DNA from: Prostheceraeus crozeri | Lineage: Eukaryota; Platyhelminthes; Polycladida; Euryleptidae | Length of the DNA stretch: 64,000 nt | Direction: 5' to 3' | Assembly: GCA_907163375.1 (NCBI GenBank) | Contig: CAJQUW010005270.1 | Coordinates: 1-64,000 of the forward strand | In this document: positions 34,301 to 45,389 of the stretch, one piece after another | How positions within the stretch are numbered: position 1 is the stretch's first letter | Layout: each line of letters starts with the position of its first letter | Position numbers and translations under genes: made by a program | The notes under the pieces: model-generated | Told to the model about the DNA's origin: nothing | Seen by the model: the letters and a program-made list of their open reading frames with translations, nothing else | Database searches by the model: none

Positions 34301-35137
34301 TCCCTCGAATGAGATATCCTAAACTCCAACCTGCCGTCCCACCAGCTCCCCTAGGAGATCCTTCGTACCCGAGTCGCCCCACCTCTACCCCCAAGCCACC
34401 ATGTGCAGAGCCAGGAGCCCACTTCGAGGCAATGCCCCGAACCGGAAGCAGAGACCGAGTGCCCTGCCTCCTAGTAGAGCCTAGAGCACCGCCACCCATC
34501 CCACACATCCCACTCCCGCACCAGACCAGAGCCAGACCCCCCCCTCACCAAACCAAAGAGCACCTCAGCCAGTTAGCCATAGGATTTAGCAGCGCCCCTG
34601 CCAAAGAGGCACAAGCACACCACCAGAGATGCAGGAGCCAGGCATCCATAGCTCTCCATGGAGCCCAGAGGAGCTACAGGCACCCCAAGCTGAGGGGCCC
34701 AGCCCCCCCCCCCCTAGGCCCAGCCCCCAGAGCATCCCCTATCCTTCATACACCCCCTCTAGAGTCACCCCTCCACCCCCCATCCAGAGCCCACCCCCGC
34801 CCATCCTCACGGAACAGAGATACAGCCCCAGGCCAAGACTTCCCCAGAGACACCATCCCCCACCCCACCCCACCAGGCCAGCCAGGCCAGGCTTTAAAAG
34901 CCCACCTCAAGAGCACACCCTCACCGCGATGCCTCTCTCCCCCCTTGCAACTCTAGCAGAGCAAACCACCTCCCCCCCCCTGCTACCCGCTGAGCCAGAG
35001 ACAGGGATATTGGCATTCCCCAGAGCGAAGACCCGCACAGCAACTCAAAGGCAGCTACCCCCGTCACCCAGAGACATGGCACCGCACAGAAGGCCACTCA
35101 CCTAAAGAGGCCCCCCCAGAGCCACCCCCACAGTCAT
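28316..35137 (+). repeat. 6.8-kb C-rich, T-poor low-complexity block
   Basis: C is the majority base on the + strand and T is rare for almost 7 kb. C-runs of 5-16 are punctuated by CAGAGC, CAGAGT and CAGAGA at irregular 10-30-bp spacing; seven CAGAG occur in 31381-31500 alone. The composition is milder at ~28780-29350 and ~33900-34700. Since stops need T on this strand or A on the other, long proline-rich or glycine-rich frames appear in all six frames at once, which argues against coding. The edges are abrupt: after TTCTTTGAAG on the left, and by ~35137 on the right. It lies in the COPZ intron interval. Confidence 0.85.
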
Positions 35138-36198
35138 CCCCTCTGACTCGCAGGGAGATAATTGACATGTACATATTGCAGGTTGGGCCCCAGGGTTGAA
35201 AATCTACCAGAATCCCAGGACTATGTGGTTCAATGTCTTAATTCTTCTGAGTTCCGCATACATGATATAAGCAATGTAGTGCACTAGTTTCAACACCAAG
35301 CTGTGTTCAGGCAAATTATGAAAACGATTATAAGTGAATTAATTCATTCCAGGATAAAGTCGGTCGGCAAACCCTGGCAATACGCAGGCAAAAAGATTCA
35401 TGGGATAGCAGAGCTTCATGCGCTTCCAACTCCCGCACGCTAGTGACCAGGAGGCAGATAGACACCAAATTTAGGGACCATCCGCTTTACCCCGTCGGAT
35501 GTGTTCATGTTCAGCGGAAATTAAATGGAAGAGAGTGAGTGAAACAAACGCTTCAGTTGATAAGAGCACTGAAATCCAAGTGAGCTGGGCTACCTATATG
35601 TTATCATATAATGGATATGGAAGATCGATATCCTTAAGTTCCTTAAGAAGTACAGGCATGCATTTGGCAACCCTATAGTCGCAGAAACATATAAAGAAGG
35701 TTGTGACAAAGGTCAAGATAATTAATGAAGATAATTGAATAAGCATTTTATTGTTGGAATTCTAAGCATTCTTATGAAGTAAGAAGTAAAACATTGCAGT
35801 GTTCAAATATACAATTTCTATAGGTTGATCGCAGTGCTTCACTCATTAAGTACGTGGAAGAATTAGGACAGGTCTGTGTCCAATCAAAATATCAGATCTT
35901 GCTAGCAAAGCGGGATTACGCTATCTAAAATCTACCAGGTGTGTGAGAGAAAATTATAAAGTTACAAATCATGAGTGATTCATGATTAGCAGTATGGATG
36001 TAGGATACATGTTATAGGATTCTATCTTATCTTCTTGATTGGAAGTTTACACATCATCGCCATTCGCCAAAAAACAATACATTATCCGACATTTAGTCTG
36101 TAGTGTGTCATATTTGAGGAATTTCTCATAGTTTAGCCATATTTGAGGAATTTTTGAGGAATTGAGGAATAATAAACAAATTTGAGGAATTTGAGGAA
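35138..36198. other. AT-rich DNA right of the C-rich block
   Basis: No domain-bearing frame. At 36110-36198 the motif TTTGAGGAAT recurs several times up to the right inverted repeat. Confidence 0.5.
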
Positions 36199-36212
36199 TA
36201 ATCACAGGCCTG
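36199..36212 (-). repeat. Right terminal inverted repeat candidate
   Basis: TAATCACAGGCCTG, the exact inverse of 27400-27413, followed by TGTAGA at 36213-36218, which equals 27394-27399. Confidence 0.5.
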
Positions 36213-36301
36213 TGTAGATGAAACAATACTGATTGACTTAGTAATTTTTTATTTGAAATGTATTGGATAATTCACATTTCCAAATAGAATAAAATAAATA
36301 A

Positions 36302-36432
36302 ATGAACCTTGTTTATACTCGGAAGCACATTAGGCGCACATTAGGCACGGAGCCTTTCTTCAATGAAGCCGAGTTGTCATTTATCCACTCTCATTCTTAT
36401 TGTGCTGAGTGTCTAGCAAGAATGACAAATAT
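36302..36432 (+). repeat. Dispersed repeat, copy 1 of 3
   Basis: Resembles 50779-50905 and its duplicate at 52886-53012. Shared blocks are AACCTTG.TTATACT, GGCAC, CTTTCTTC and GCAAGAAT. The first copy is clearly diverged from the other two. Confidence 0.5.
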
Positions 36433-37044
36433 AATAAAATATTTTCGCTCAATTTTCGCAGAAGGTGTAGGCAAAGTCAACAGCTTTCATAGAAAAATAG
36501 AGTCTTAAAAATCGGTCAACTAGAAGTGAAGCAATACTGTCTTTCATCGAGAATCAAATCCCAAGAATTTTATCTTTTGTCATTATTTGATTACACCAAT
36601 AACCAACATGTTGATCAGTCATTCGGTCAGCGTAATCTGAATGTTTTACGAATGAACATTGACCGAATGACAGATCACCTTGTTGATCCATCGACTTAGT
36701 GCTTTATGGACGATTCTTGTGATGAGATTCTAAATATGCAAGAAATGTAAAGCAAATCGGCAATAACATGCTTAAACACATTTTCTCACTGTTGCTGTTT
36801 TCTTAATCTTAGTTAAAAATGCATCAATGTAAAAAACAAATAGGAGGCATGATCTACTTCTAATGAAACGTCTTGTAGTTATAACCACGAACTATGTTGT
36901 AACTAAACCTTATTTATAGTAGTGGGGAATATTGAATATTATCTTATACCATACAATGTATTTATTGTGAGTTGTGTTTCATCATATCTAAACGTTCAGT
37001 TGATAAAACCTGTAGATAAAGTTCAAAACATATCACCGTTTTTG
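36433..37044. other. AT-rich DNA without recognised features
   Basis: No domain-bearing frame or element end seen. At 36605-36690 TGTTGATC, CATTCGGTCA and their inverted forms suggest a weak inverted repeat. Confidence 0.45.
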
Positions 37045-37590
37045 CGTGAGGCCGGCGAGGGGTAGGATTGGGAAAACGAGTTTGTAGGATGCGGAGGGAG
37101 CTGGGCGGGTGGGAGGAAATGTGGGGTAAAGATATGATGGGGGGCCGAGGGAAATGGGAAAACGGGGGGGAAAGTGGGGAAGGGAGGAAAACGAAGGGGA
37201 AAGGATAGGGAAAGGAAAGTGGGAACGGGGCGAAAGGGCGGGGAGGGTAGTGCGTAGAAAAAATGATTTACGGAGGGGGGAGTGAGTAGAATTTGTAAAG
37301 GGGGTGAAATGGTGGGGGTTCGGACGGGAGGGAGAATAAAAGTGAATGGATAAGGGTGCAATATGGCGGTGGCGTGTGATGGGGGTCGGGGTTGGGCTGG
37401 AAGAGAGAGGAAAAGGGGAGGAAAACGAATAATATGGAGGTGGCAATGAGGGAGAGGCGTGGGAGAAAAGAAGGGAGGGGTGGGGAAATCTATGGAAAGG
37501 AAGGATGGTAAGTGGAATGAGGAAAAGGGTTGGGAATTGGGGGGGGGAGGGGGAATGGAGGGACGATAGGAAGGGAAAAAGGAAAGGGAA
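37045..37590. repeat. Purine-rich low-complexity tract (G/A on +)
   Basis: The + strand is dominated by G and A (GGGAGG, GGGGAAA, AAGGGG), with G-runs of up to nine. The 198-codon and 112-codon frames on the - strand are S/P/F/H-rich artefacts of the pyrimidine strand. The edges are at about GAGGCCGGCG on the left and GGGAAAATAC on the right. Confidence 0.75.
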
Positions 37591-37899
37591 AATACTTACT
37601 TCTTCTTTATGCAAACGCTGTAAAATCACGGCATGAGAAGACCTAAAATCATAGACTACAATCGGTCAGGTCAAACTTCGAGTACTTATAGGTTACCCCC
37701 CTCAGGTTTTCAAATTTGTGTAAAATCTGCAAAAATGAATCAATCGTAAAGTGTAGCGATGTTAACAGCTTGATCTGACTTCGTCTGTTCGACGTGTCAT
37801 CGCTATTCGTGTGTGCATTTTTCTCATCCACTGCCATTTAAAATTTTCCCACGGCCACTACTTTGCCACACCTTTTTAAGAAGCATATTAATGTGAGGG

Positions 37900-38190
37900 A
37901 TGTGGCCTGGTCATCATCGCTTCACGAGTTGTCGAGAAATTACTTTGTTGACCTCAAGTGCTTTCTGCTCAGACGATGAAGTCACTAACAAGTCAGATCA
38001 AGCTGCCGGCATCGCTGCACTTCAAGTTATCGCTCCTAATTCAAAAAGTGCTTCTCTGATTTGCCTAAAATGTGGCTAGAGAATATCGTCGCTTACGTGT
38101 ATTTAAAGTTTTGTGATGATTGATTCATTTCAACGGATTTTAGACAAATTTGAAAACGTGGATATTCAACTCGAAGATATTCTCAATTAT
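37900..38190 (+). repeat. Right copy of a diverged ~300-bp direct repeat
   Basis: Partner of 27610-27965 in the same orientation. Translated in one frame it gives SDQAAGIAALQVIAP against SQIQSADIAVLHVIVI in the left copy, so an old coding origin is possible but unproven. Confidence 0.5.
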
Positions 38191-38377
38191 ATCCATCCGC
38201 TTTCATGATGCTTAATTACGCATGGACATCTGATACATGCCATTATTTCTTTTAATATGTGCCCACTACTTCCTTGTTTTTAAATTGAATGACTATCATT
38301 AGTCACTTATACAACCTCAAGTACAAGACAGGACCATCGATTGATATATATAACCTGAAACATTTTGTTGAGTTGTT

Positions 38378-38541
38378 TGTTTTTTTTTCGATTTTTTTTT
38401 AGTTTTTTTTTTTTTTTTTTTTATTTGTTTTTTTTTTTTTTTTTTTAGTTTTTTTTTTTGCTTTTGCTGTTTTATTTTTGTTTTTTTTTTCTTTTGGTTT
38501 TTTTTTTTTTTTTTTTTTTTTGTTTTTTTGTTTTTTTTTTT
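38378..38541 (+). repeat. T-rich homopolymer tract
   Basis: About 165 bp made mostly of T-runs of 8-23 broken by single G, A or C. Such tracts are prone to slippage and to sequencing error. Confidence 0.9.
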
Positions 38542-40799
38542 GCAATGAAATTTTGTAGATGCGGTTCCATTCTATGATTAACTAAAAGTCATGTAAACTA
38601 GTTACAACATGCATCGTTTTGGCTCAAAATTGCAAATCTAAAACTGCTGTAGCTTATCAAAATGGAGTGAATTTACTGAATTTCATGATAACAGTAGACA
38701 GAAGCTTGTACAATTGTATCAGTTAGATTTGACTTTTTTGAAATGAATTACTTGCCCTTTAAAAGTAGCACTATTCGTACATACTTGAGTCCAACTCATG
38801 AAGACGTCGATGAAATTAATTGAATTTAGTATCAAACGTAACTGATATCATGAGCTACCACAACACTATGATAAAATAGTTAAACATTATTTTCTTGTTG
38901 AATAAAATAATCCTATAAAGTGACCAAAATTTATACGTAGCATATGTAGTAACTGGTTTCCTCACTTTGTGAGAAGACGTCGATGGGAGATTTCAAAATT
39001 TGCATCTTTCTGAAGTGACTGCGAATTGACTTTCCAACAATGCGAACAGACTGGATTATATTTATTTCTAATTGAAGTTGGTTCTGACCCACAGTGATCT
39101 TGACGTGGCAACTATTTGCTTCTGAATTTAAAACTGCTCAGTTGTTGAAATAAATCAAGCCAACAAAATTTGAAAATGCTTGAATTTTTCCATGAATAAT
39201 CTTGATAACTGACAAAATATTTCTCGGCAACTTATCATGTTTTAGCTCTCACCTCGTTTTCATCAGACTCCCCGATGACAAAGAAAAACAAATCGACATT
39301 GTTTTTAAATACAATTGTGTAGCCTTCATAAAGGAAAATTTCGCCTGTAAAAAGAAGCATTTCAGATATTTAGATATTTATTCAGCTGCTGAAAATATCA
39401 CAAACACTGACCAGTGTGATTTTTGCTTGCTTTTAAAAACATTTTCTTTTCCATCAATTCAGGATTCACTGTCATTGGTTGATGATCTGTATTGTAATAC
39501 TGTAATAAATGGAAAATACATGTTTAGCTTTATGGCAATTATTTGCTTATTATGGGCTTCCTTAATGTCTCATGTCCAATTACGTGCGAAGAAAAAATGC
39601 AGTAGGAAAAAATATAGCAATTATTTACACATAAAAACCGACTTCAGTAGTCCTAAGAAGAAAACGACAGGCTGCTATAAAAGTCGACTTGATATTAAAT
39701 AGCAAAACAATCATGTGTAATAACAAAACGATACGGGTATGATCAGCAAAATGGTCAACTGCCTTTGTGTCGCTTCGCATTGTCCAATATATTAGACGAT
39801 CAGCAGCCAGCGGAACTATGCCAGATGGTGTGCCCCACAGTAATAAATACTTGAAAAAGTAAAGCTGACAAGACCACAGTACAATATGAACAAAGCCTTC
39901 TACATGAAACTCACATATAATTACATCGTGTTGATTATTGTCTGTTGGAGAACAGTTCGAGCTTAAACGAAGACTGAAATTCTTTTTAACAAGTTTTTCC
40001 ATCCAGACTCTCAGATGACTTATGTTATAGTTCCTTTGTAGAAATGTCACAAGTCCTTTCAAGTTTAATAATGTGGCAGTGTATATGTGAGCAAATACGT
40101 TGATAACATAAAATTTGACCAACAAAAATCATGTAGCCAACACGGGAAGACACAGGACTTTAGGGGGAACGTATCTAGAATTACGCTAAAAGGGAAATCC
40201 TCTACTTTGTGATAAGCGCACGAGTGGATGCCGTCTTGAAGAAAACATAAAACATAGACTTTTCGCAAAAATGCAGGTATCGCAAAAGCTTGCTAATCTT
40301 CACTTTCTTCTGTAAATTTTGTACATGAAAAGCTTGAAAATAAGCATTCAATTCTCTTAAAACCACTACTTATGCACAATAACTGATAACTCGCGATTCA
40401 TACTTCCTTAAGTTCCGACCAAATTGGGATCATCATAATCACTAGAAAGAAACAGAACAATCATTTTTACTTGAACACTCATAGCTTCATGAGTAACCCT
40501 GCAAAGTTCTTTAATCTCCTCAGACTTCATTTAGCTTAGCTTACTTATTTCTTGATACTCTGAAATTATTTGATATTGGCAGTAAAGTCATTCACGAATT
40601 ACAAATTCACATTTATCTTACGTTCCTGTTATATAAATAACATATACATTACTAGCTAATTGAAGCTATTGGTCAATCACAAATCAAAATTGATCTCCGA
40701 CTGTATTACTTTTTGCTGCAAAACTGACCTTATAATTTATGTAACATTAATTGTTATAATCAGATATAACAAATTGATAATAACTATCTTGAAACATAC
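38542..40799. other. COPZ intron with two unidentified open frames
   Basis: A 166-codon + frame (39202-39702, with one hydrophobic stretch FSFMAIICLLWASLM) and a 166-codon - frame (39625-40125) overlap at their ends. Neither shows a known domain or splice-site support, and both may be chance frames in AT-rich DNA. The segment ends at the donor GTATGT of the exon at 40800-40868. Confidence 0.35.
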
Positions 40800-40868
40800 T
40801 TTAGAAATGAGTCTCTTTCCATCGTTGTCCAGAACAAGTATAGCGCGAATTGAATACAGACTAGGAAT
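40800..40868 (-). CDS. COPZ: Coatomer subunit zeta, early exon
   Basis: A 69-bp exon of 23 whole codons encodes IPSLYSIRAILVLDNDGK and RLISK, the first beta-strands of the zeta-COP longin fold (family pattern PSLYTVKAILILDNDG-x-RL-x-AK). The acceptor is CTCGTTTTTCAG adjoining 40869. The donor is GTATGT from 40799. The start-codon exon must lie further right and was not recognised. With the last exon at 18265 the gene spans more than 22 kb. The first ~40 kb of this strand's upstream region in the window is mostly transposon debris. Confidence 0.9.
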
Positions 40869-41149
40869 CTGAAAAACGAGAAGGTGTTTGTTAGAACTTG
40901 TAAATAGCTGAAAAAGTCGAAATGAATTAAAATCAATATGCAGCGCTTTCCATATCAAAACAAAACATTTACATTGAGCCTTTAAATTATTTAACAATTG
41001 AAATGAACAACCTAAGAGCAAACATGTAAATCTATTGTTAAGAAGCCGTTAATTCATCTTTTTTGTGTTCCGATCGTGATATTGAATCATAAAGACATTC
41101 AAAGAATAGATATACTCCGATTCAAGAACTAAAATAGCATCATAAAAAC

Positions 41150-41270
41150 ATTGCCGTGAGGTTGACTTGCTTGGACTTATCCAAGGCATTTGACAAGGTA
41201 CAGCACAGAACGATTGTAAATATGTTATTTTATAAAAGTTATAACACCAACTTCTTGAATTGGCTATGTT
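41150..41270 (+). mobile_element. LINE RT fragment, part 1 (+ strand, split by another LINE)
   Basis: Encodes RLTCLDLSKAFDKVQHRTIV with FLNWL, which is RT motif A and the segment after it. The protein resumes at 44196 with RSYFSSRFQRIHVNG and SGLPQGSVLGP, which in this family follow LNWL directly. The 2.9 kb between is a LINE on the other strand. Confidence 0.75.
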
Positions 41271-44194
41271 ATAATAATAAAAATAGTCACTTTATTAAGA
41301 TCAATACGAAAGCGGTATGCAACACAAAAATCTTAGACAAAAGAAATCACGAGAAACACGAGTATTTGATAAAAGACTCACTATACAAGGAAGACCTGTG
41401 TTGAAGAGGCAGAAGGATTATCACGAACAATAGAAAAATTGGCACAGAGGATGAGCAGATTTGGATTTTGAGATGATAGAAATAAGTTATTTGCATGACT
41501 TACCGGTATCCAATCTGATTCTCAAACAGGGAATATCCCTCACATCAGCCCATTTCATTGCTATTCGACCCATTCGGTCAATCTGTTCAAATTTCTTAAA
41601 AAAATTATAACTGATATCACACATGATTGGCCAACAATAAGACACATGGCAAAACAGAAAACCTAAATATGCTTGCCAGATAATATCCGGGTGGTTAGAG
41701 TTTGTCTTAAGTATTTTTGCAAACGACACATCTTATATACATGAGAAAACTGATAGTCACCATTGAAGGTCAGATGTAAAGTTCATCCCTAGAATCTTAA
41801 AGCTATCAACTTGCTCAATAAAGATATTGTCAATGCTAACAAGTAACAAAATAACAGGGCGACGATTTAGACACAGCACTTTGGTCTTATTTGCATTGAT
41901 CTGGAGCATTTTATCAATACACCGACTGTGAAACGCATCGATGATGTGCTGGAACAATGACGGGTCACAGTCATCAACAGATCTACATGAATCTCGGTGT
42001 CCGAGGGTAGTATCGTCGACATAAACAGCAAAACGTGCACAAACGAAAGTTGGCAGATCATTAATGAAAAGAACGAATAAGGTTGGTCCCAAGATTGAAC
42101 CCTGAGGGACGTCACTTGTAACTTTCTTCCATGGAGTTGTCGTAGTTTTACATGTTACCCTTTATACACGGTCAGTAAGAAAACTTTCCATTATACTGAA
42201 GTCAAGGCTGAAATCGTGTTTGATAGTTTACAAAAGCTTCAAGTGACTAACAGAATCGAAAGCCTTCTTCAAATCTTTTGAAAGCATGTTCACGATGTTT
42301 TCAAGACCGTTGTTATATGCTGAACAGTGGCTCGATGAATAGACAATAGAGCATTCCTGCTTCCTCCGAAACTACGTGGAGCAAAAGCTAATTGTCGTGA
42401 ATCAATTTGTGAGATGGCGGATGGTAGAATAATGCGATCACGAAAAAAAATTTCGAGGATCTCGCTCGGGAAGGGAAGAATTGAAATTGGTCTGATTTCG
42501 GAGCCATTGTCTTTCGGAAGAGGAATGATGTTCGCTGCCTTCCACAAAGTTGGAAAAACAGAAGTCTCCAGTACTTTATTGTACAAATGAAAGTACAATT
42601 TGATCAATTTACAATCGTGCAATTTGATCACTGCCAAACGTTTTGCAAGGACATCTGCGAATGCACGATAAAAATAACCCGGAACTCCATCAGGTCATGG
42701 AGAGTTCGATTTCCGTTTCAGAATCAAATTCGAAGCTGTAGTCTCAACAGATAAATCATTTGATGTTACAGTGCTACGAGAATGACTTCTGAAAGAAATG
42801 AATGTCGCTGCTAGAGAAATGTTGAGTAAACTAATCATTGAGCTTGTGAGCGATAGTGTCATCAATCTGGTTGTTCGAGACGCGGCACTTTTGTTGAGCA
42901 TTGATAGGTTTCCATTTATCACATGACGACACTGAGGAACGTAGACTATCAAAATATCTGATTTTTGCTTTCGCTAATTCAGATATAAATTTCTCACGAG
43001 GTTTCTAGAATTTTGCGTAGTTCCCACGAGAAAGCGCTCGATCATATGCATCCGAAAGTACTTTCATGGATGGTGAAAGCCACGCAGAGTCACAGGATCT
43101 CATTTGGAGTCTTTTCGGGGTAGGATTGGTAGTAGTAATTCAAAATCATCAAAAACGTACACCATTGTGTTAACATCATCAGTGTCGACATGGTGCCCCA
43201 ATCTTGAATTTAACATTTTTTTAAATATAGTAAAACTTGGTAGACAATGAATGACTACCTAAATTTAACTATGAATGACGTAAATCATCAACATCCCAGC
43301 ACTGAGAAAATGACTAGATCTAGAATTGTCATATAAAGTTTGCAAGTGATCAATAACAGTTGAATGGGCTGAAACAGAGCCCCAATACGGATGATATACT
43401 ATTGCAATAGTTACATCAAAGTTATCAATATTACAGCATAAAATGTTAGACTTAAGGTTATCAAAAACTAAGTTGCTAACTACCGTAAGAGAAAAAAGAA
43501 GTCCTGTAATATAAAATTACACCCCCACCGTTTGAGTCCCGGTCTTGTCGGATTATATTGTAGCCAGGGACACAGATGCTGTCATCCGCTACCAAATCAC
43601 TCATCCAAGGCTCGGTCACACAGATCGTCAATCTTGTTAAACAACGCGCGCATTAGACATGACTTAGAGTAAGGAAGGCTGAAGGAGAATGACACGACGA
43701 GATTCAAGTTTACGAGGTCGATTTTCCCAAGGATTAGGCGCTGGTCTGAGCACGACATGAGTGCTTGACGGCGTACAGGGCGATACATGGAGAAGAGCTG
43801 CTATTGACGGGAGGTGCAGCAAGTTGTATTACCACAGTTTCCTTCTAGCTGATCACCTGATGGGAAAATTTTTCCTTAAACGAGGTAGGTCAGACTGTGT
43901 GTGAGTTAACGCCATGACTAACACTGAGGATAAATCTTATCATCAAAATATAATGCGTCATAGTCGTAGAAGAATCAATCAATCAATCGATGATAGCGTG
44001 ATAGTTCGATGACAAACGAGGAAAATAAGCAATGTAGAGAAACAGGTTAAATGACAAGGATTCTGGTAATGCAAAAATCAAGAAATAATCATGGTTGGAG
44101 ATGTCAAATGAAGTCTTTTGTGCAAGTTCCTAACGGAGGAGCGCGAGAATGCGACCGTCCACTGAGGAAGCCAACTAAGTTATGATATATTTTC
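41271..44194 (-). mobile_element. Decayed LINE on the - strand, nested in a + strand LINE
   Basis: On the - strand the order is as follows. Endonuclease N-terminus near 43690 (MRALFNKIDDL) and the RQDRDSNGGGV motif near 43535. RT segments at 42637-42290 (AANIIPLPKDNGSEIRPISI, SRQLAFAPRSFGGSRNA). 42092-41757 has GPTLFVLFINDLP and the catalytic YVDD. 41729-41487 holds the RT thumb. It ends in TTATTATTATA at 41270-41280, preceded by AATAAAGTGAC. The tail resembles that of the LINE at 12029-15622 (AATAAAGCTAC then ATT repeats), so the two may be related families. AYGTT occurs at both junctions (41266-41270, 44195-44199), a possible target duplication. Many stops and shifts. Confidence 0.75.
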
Positions 44195-45330
44195 ACGTTC
44201 ATATTTTTCGTCTAGATTTCAACGCATACATGTAAATGGTATAAATAGACTTATAGAAGTTATTTCTGGGTTACCCCAGGGCTCGGTATTGGGTCCGTTT
44301 CTTTTTGGTGAGTTTCATCCCTGTCGATCAATTGTAGAACTGCTCGAATTATTAAGTTTGCTGATGACTTGACCCTAGTCAAACTACGTGAGCGAGGTCT
44401 TAAACCAGCCTCGCTTTGTCTGTTGATTTAAATTTGGACTAAGGAGTACAACATGAAATTGAATTTGTCAAAATGCTGTCAATTATCAAAAAATCAAAAA
44501 TGACTAATGAAGTGCCTCTCCCATACATTGAATCTTTAGGTTTGACTTTTACTGACAGTTTATCTTGGAAGGAACATTTCAATCGTGGCACTAGAACGGC
44601 AAACAGACGTTTATGAATGGCGGGTTCTGAAACCTTTTGCAAGCAGACGAGAATGCTTGAAAGTTTTTTAACGGCATTATAATGCCAGTACTACTTTGTG
44701 TTATACTAGTCCGGCAGCCAGAACGAGTTTCTGCAGGGAACGAGGCCGAAAGTGAGACTTTCACAGAATGATATACACCCTATGCCTACTACGAATCGCT
44801 GCGTCTGCCGAGTTCTAGTGAGTTCCTCTTCTTGTCAGACAGGATCAAAGAAAAACACATGTAAATCCAATGGGAAGTAGATAGCAGTTTTTGGCTGAAA
44901 TGAGATTTTGCATGTTTTCTCTGATTAAACGAAAAGTACTAAGGCCAGAGTCATAATTTTTGACATGGAATGTCTTCAGGTCATTTCCTATGATGTGCAT
45001 GTGCTTTTATCATGCATCTAATCTCCAATGTGTGTGAGAATGTGGTTTTTAATGTGGATAAAGTTGCTCAAAATGTTCGTGTTTGCCGACATTAAGAGGG
45101 TCGCCAAATCTAAATGCGTTTAGCTATATAGACAGGGGTGCATGAAAATGAAAGAAAATGTCTCACTTTCGGCCTCGTTCCCTGCAGAAACCCGTTCTGG
45201 CTGCCGGACTATACCTGTCTTCGGTAAATTTTCTGCTTCTAGTTGAACGAAAATTGGGAGGGTACTAAAACGGGCCTACCGCATAGTTTGTAATGATAAT
45301 TGTTCATAATCATCAATCATTGTTCAACAT
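44195..45330 (+). mobile_element. LINE RT fragment, part 2 (+ strand), interrupted by a MITE
   Basis: Continues the fragment at 41150-41270. It encodes SGLPQGSVLGPFLF (44265-44310), KFADDLTLVKLRERG (near 44360), YNMKLNLSKC, then NGIIMPVLLCVI up to 44706. After the 505-bp MITE the frame text resumes with PVFGKFSAS and RVLKRAYRIVCNDN (45212-45300). Several stops and shifts. 5'-truncated, because nothing before RT motif A was found left of 41150. Confidence 0.72.
44707..45211. mobile_element. MITE with 51-bp terminal inverted repeats
   Basis: The 505-bp element starts TAGTCCGGCAGCCAGAAC and ends with the inverse. The inverted repeats run ~51 bp with a single mismatch (GAACGAGTT versus GAACGGGTT). 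The interior is non-coding. It interrupts the RT frame between VI and PVF. TAC (or TATAC, depending on where the ends are drawn) is repeated at the two junctions. The superfamily cannot be decided from this. Confidence 0.9.
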
Positions 45331-45389
45331 CATTAATTGAAAAATAAAAATTTTGTCATTAATAGGTTAATATCATAACTTATTTCCAA

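Noticed and set aside
28315..35105. Many proline-rich + frames and glycine-rich - frames
   Set aside because: Open in all frames on both strands at once because T is rare on the + strand. There is no domain or splice structure.
37023..37629. 112- and 198-codon - frames rich in S, P, F and H
   Set aside because: They lie on the pyrimidine strand of a purine tract. Low complexity only.
39625..40125. FYVI in a - frame, considered as the missing COPZ segment
   Set aside because: Neighbouring residues do not follow the zeta-COP pattern and there are no suitable splice sites.
43800..44180. Possible separate gene between the two LINEs
   Set aside because: No frame or domain. It is best explained as the 5' region of the decayed - strand LINE.
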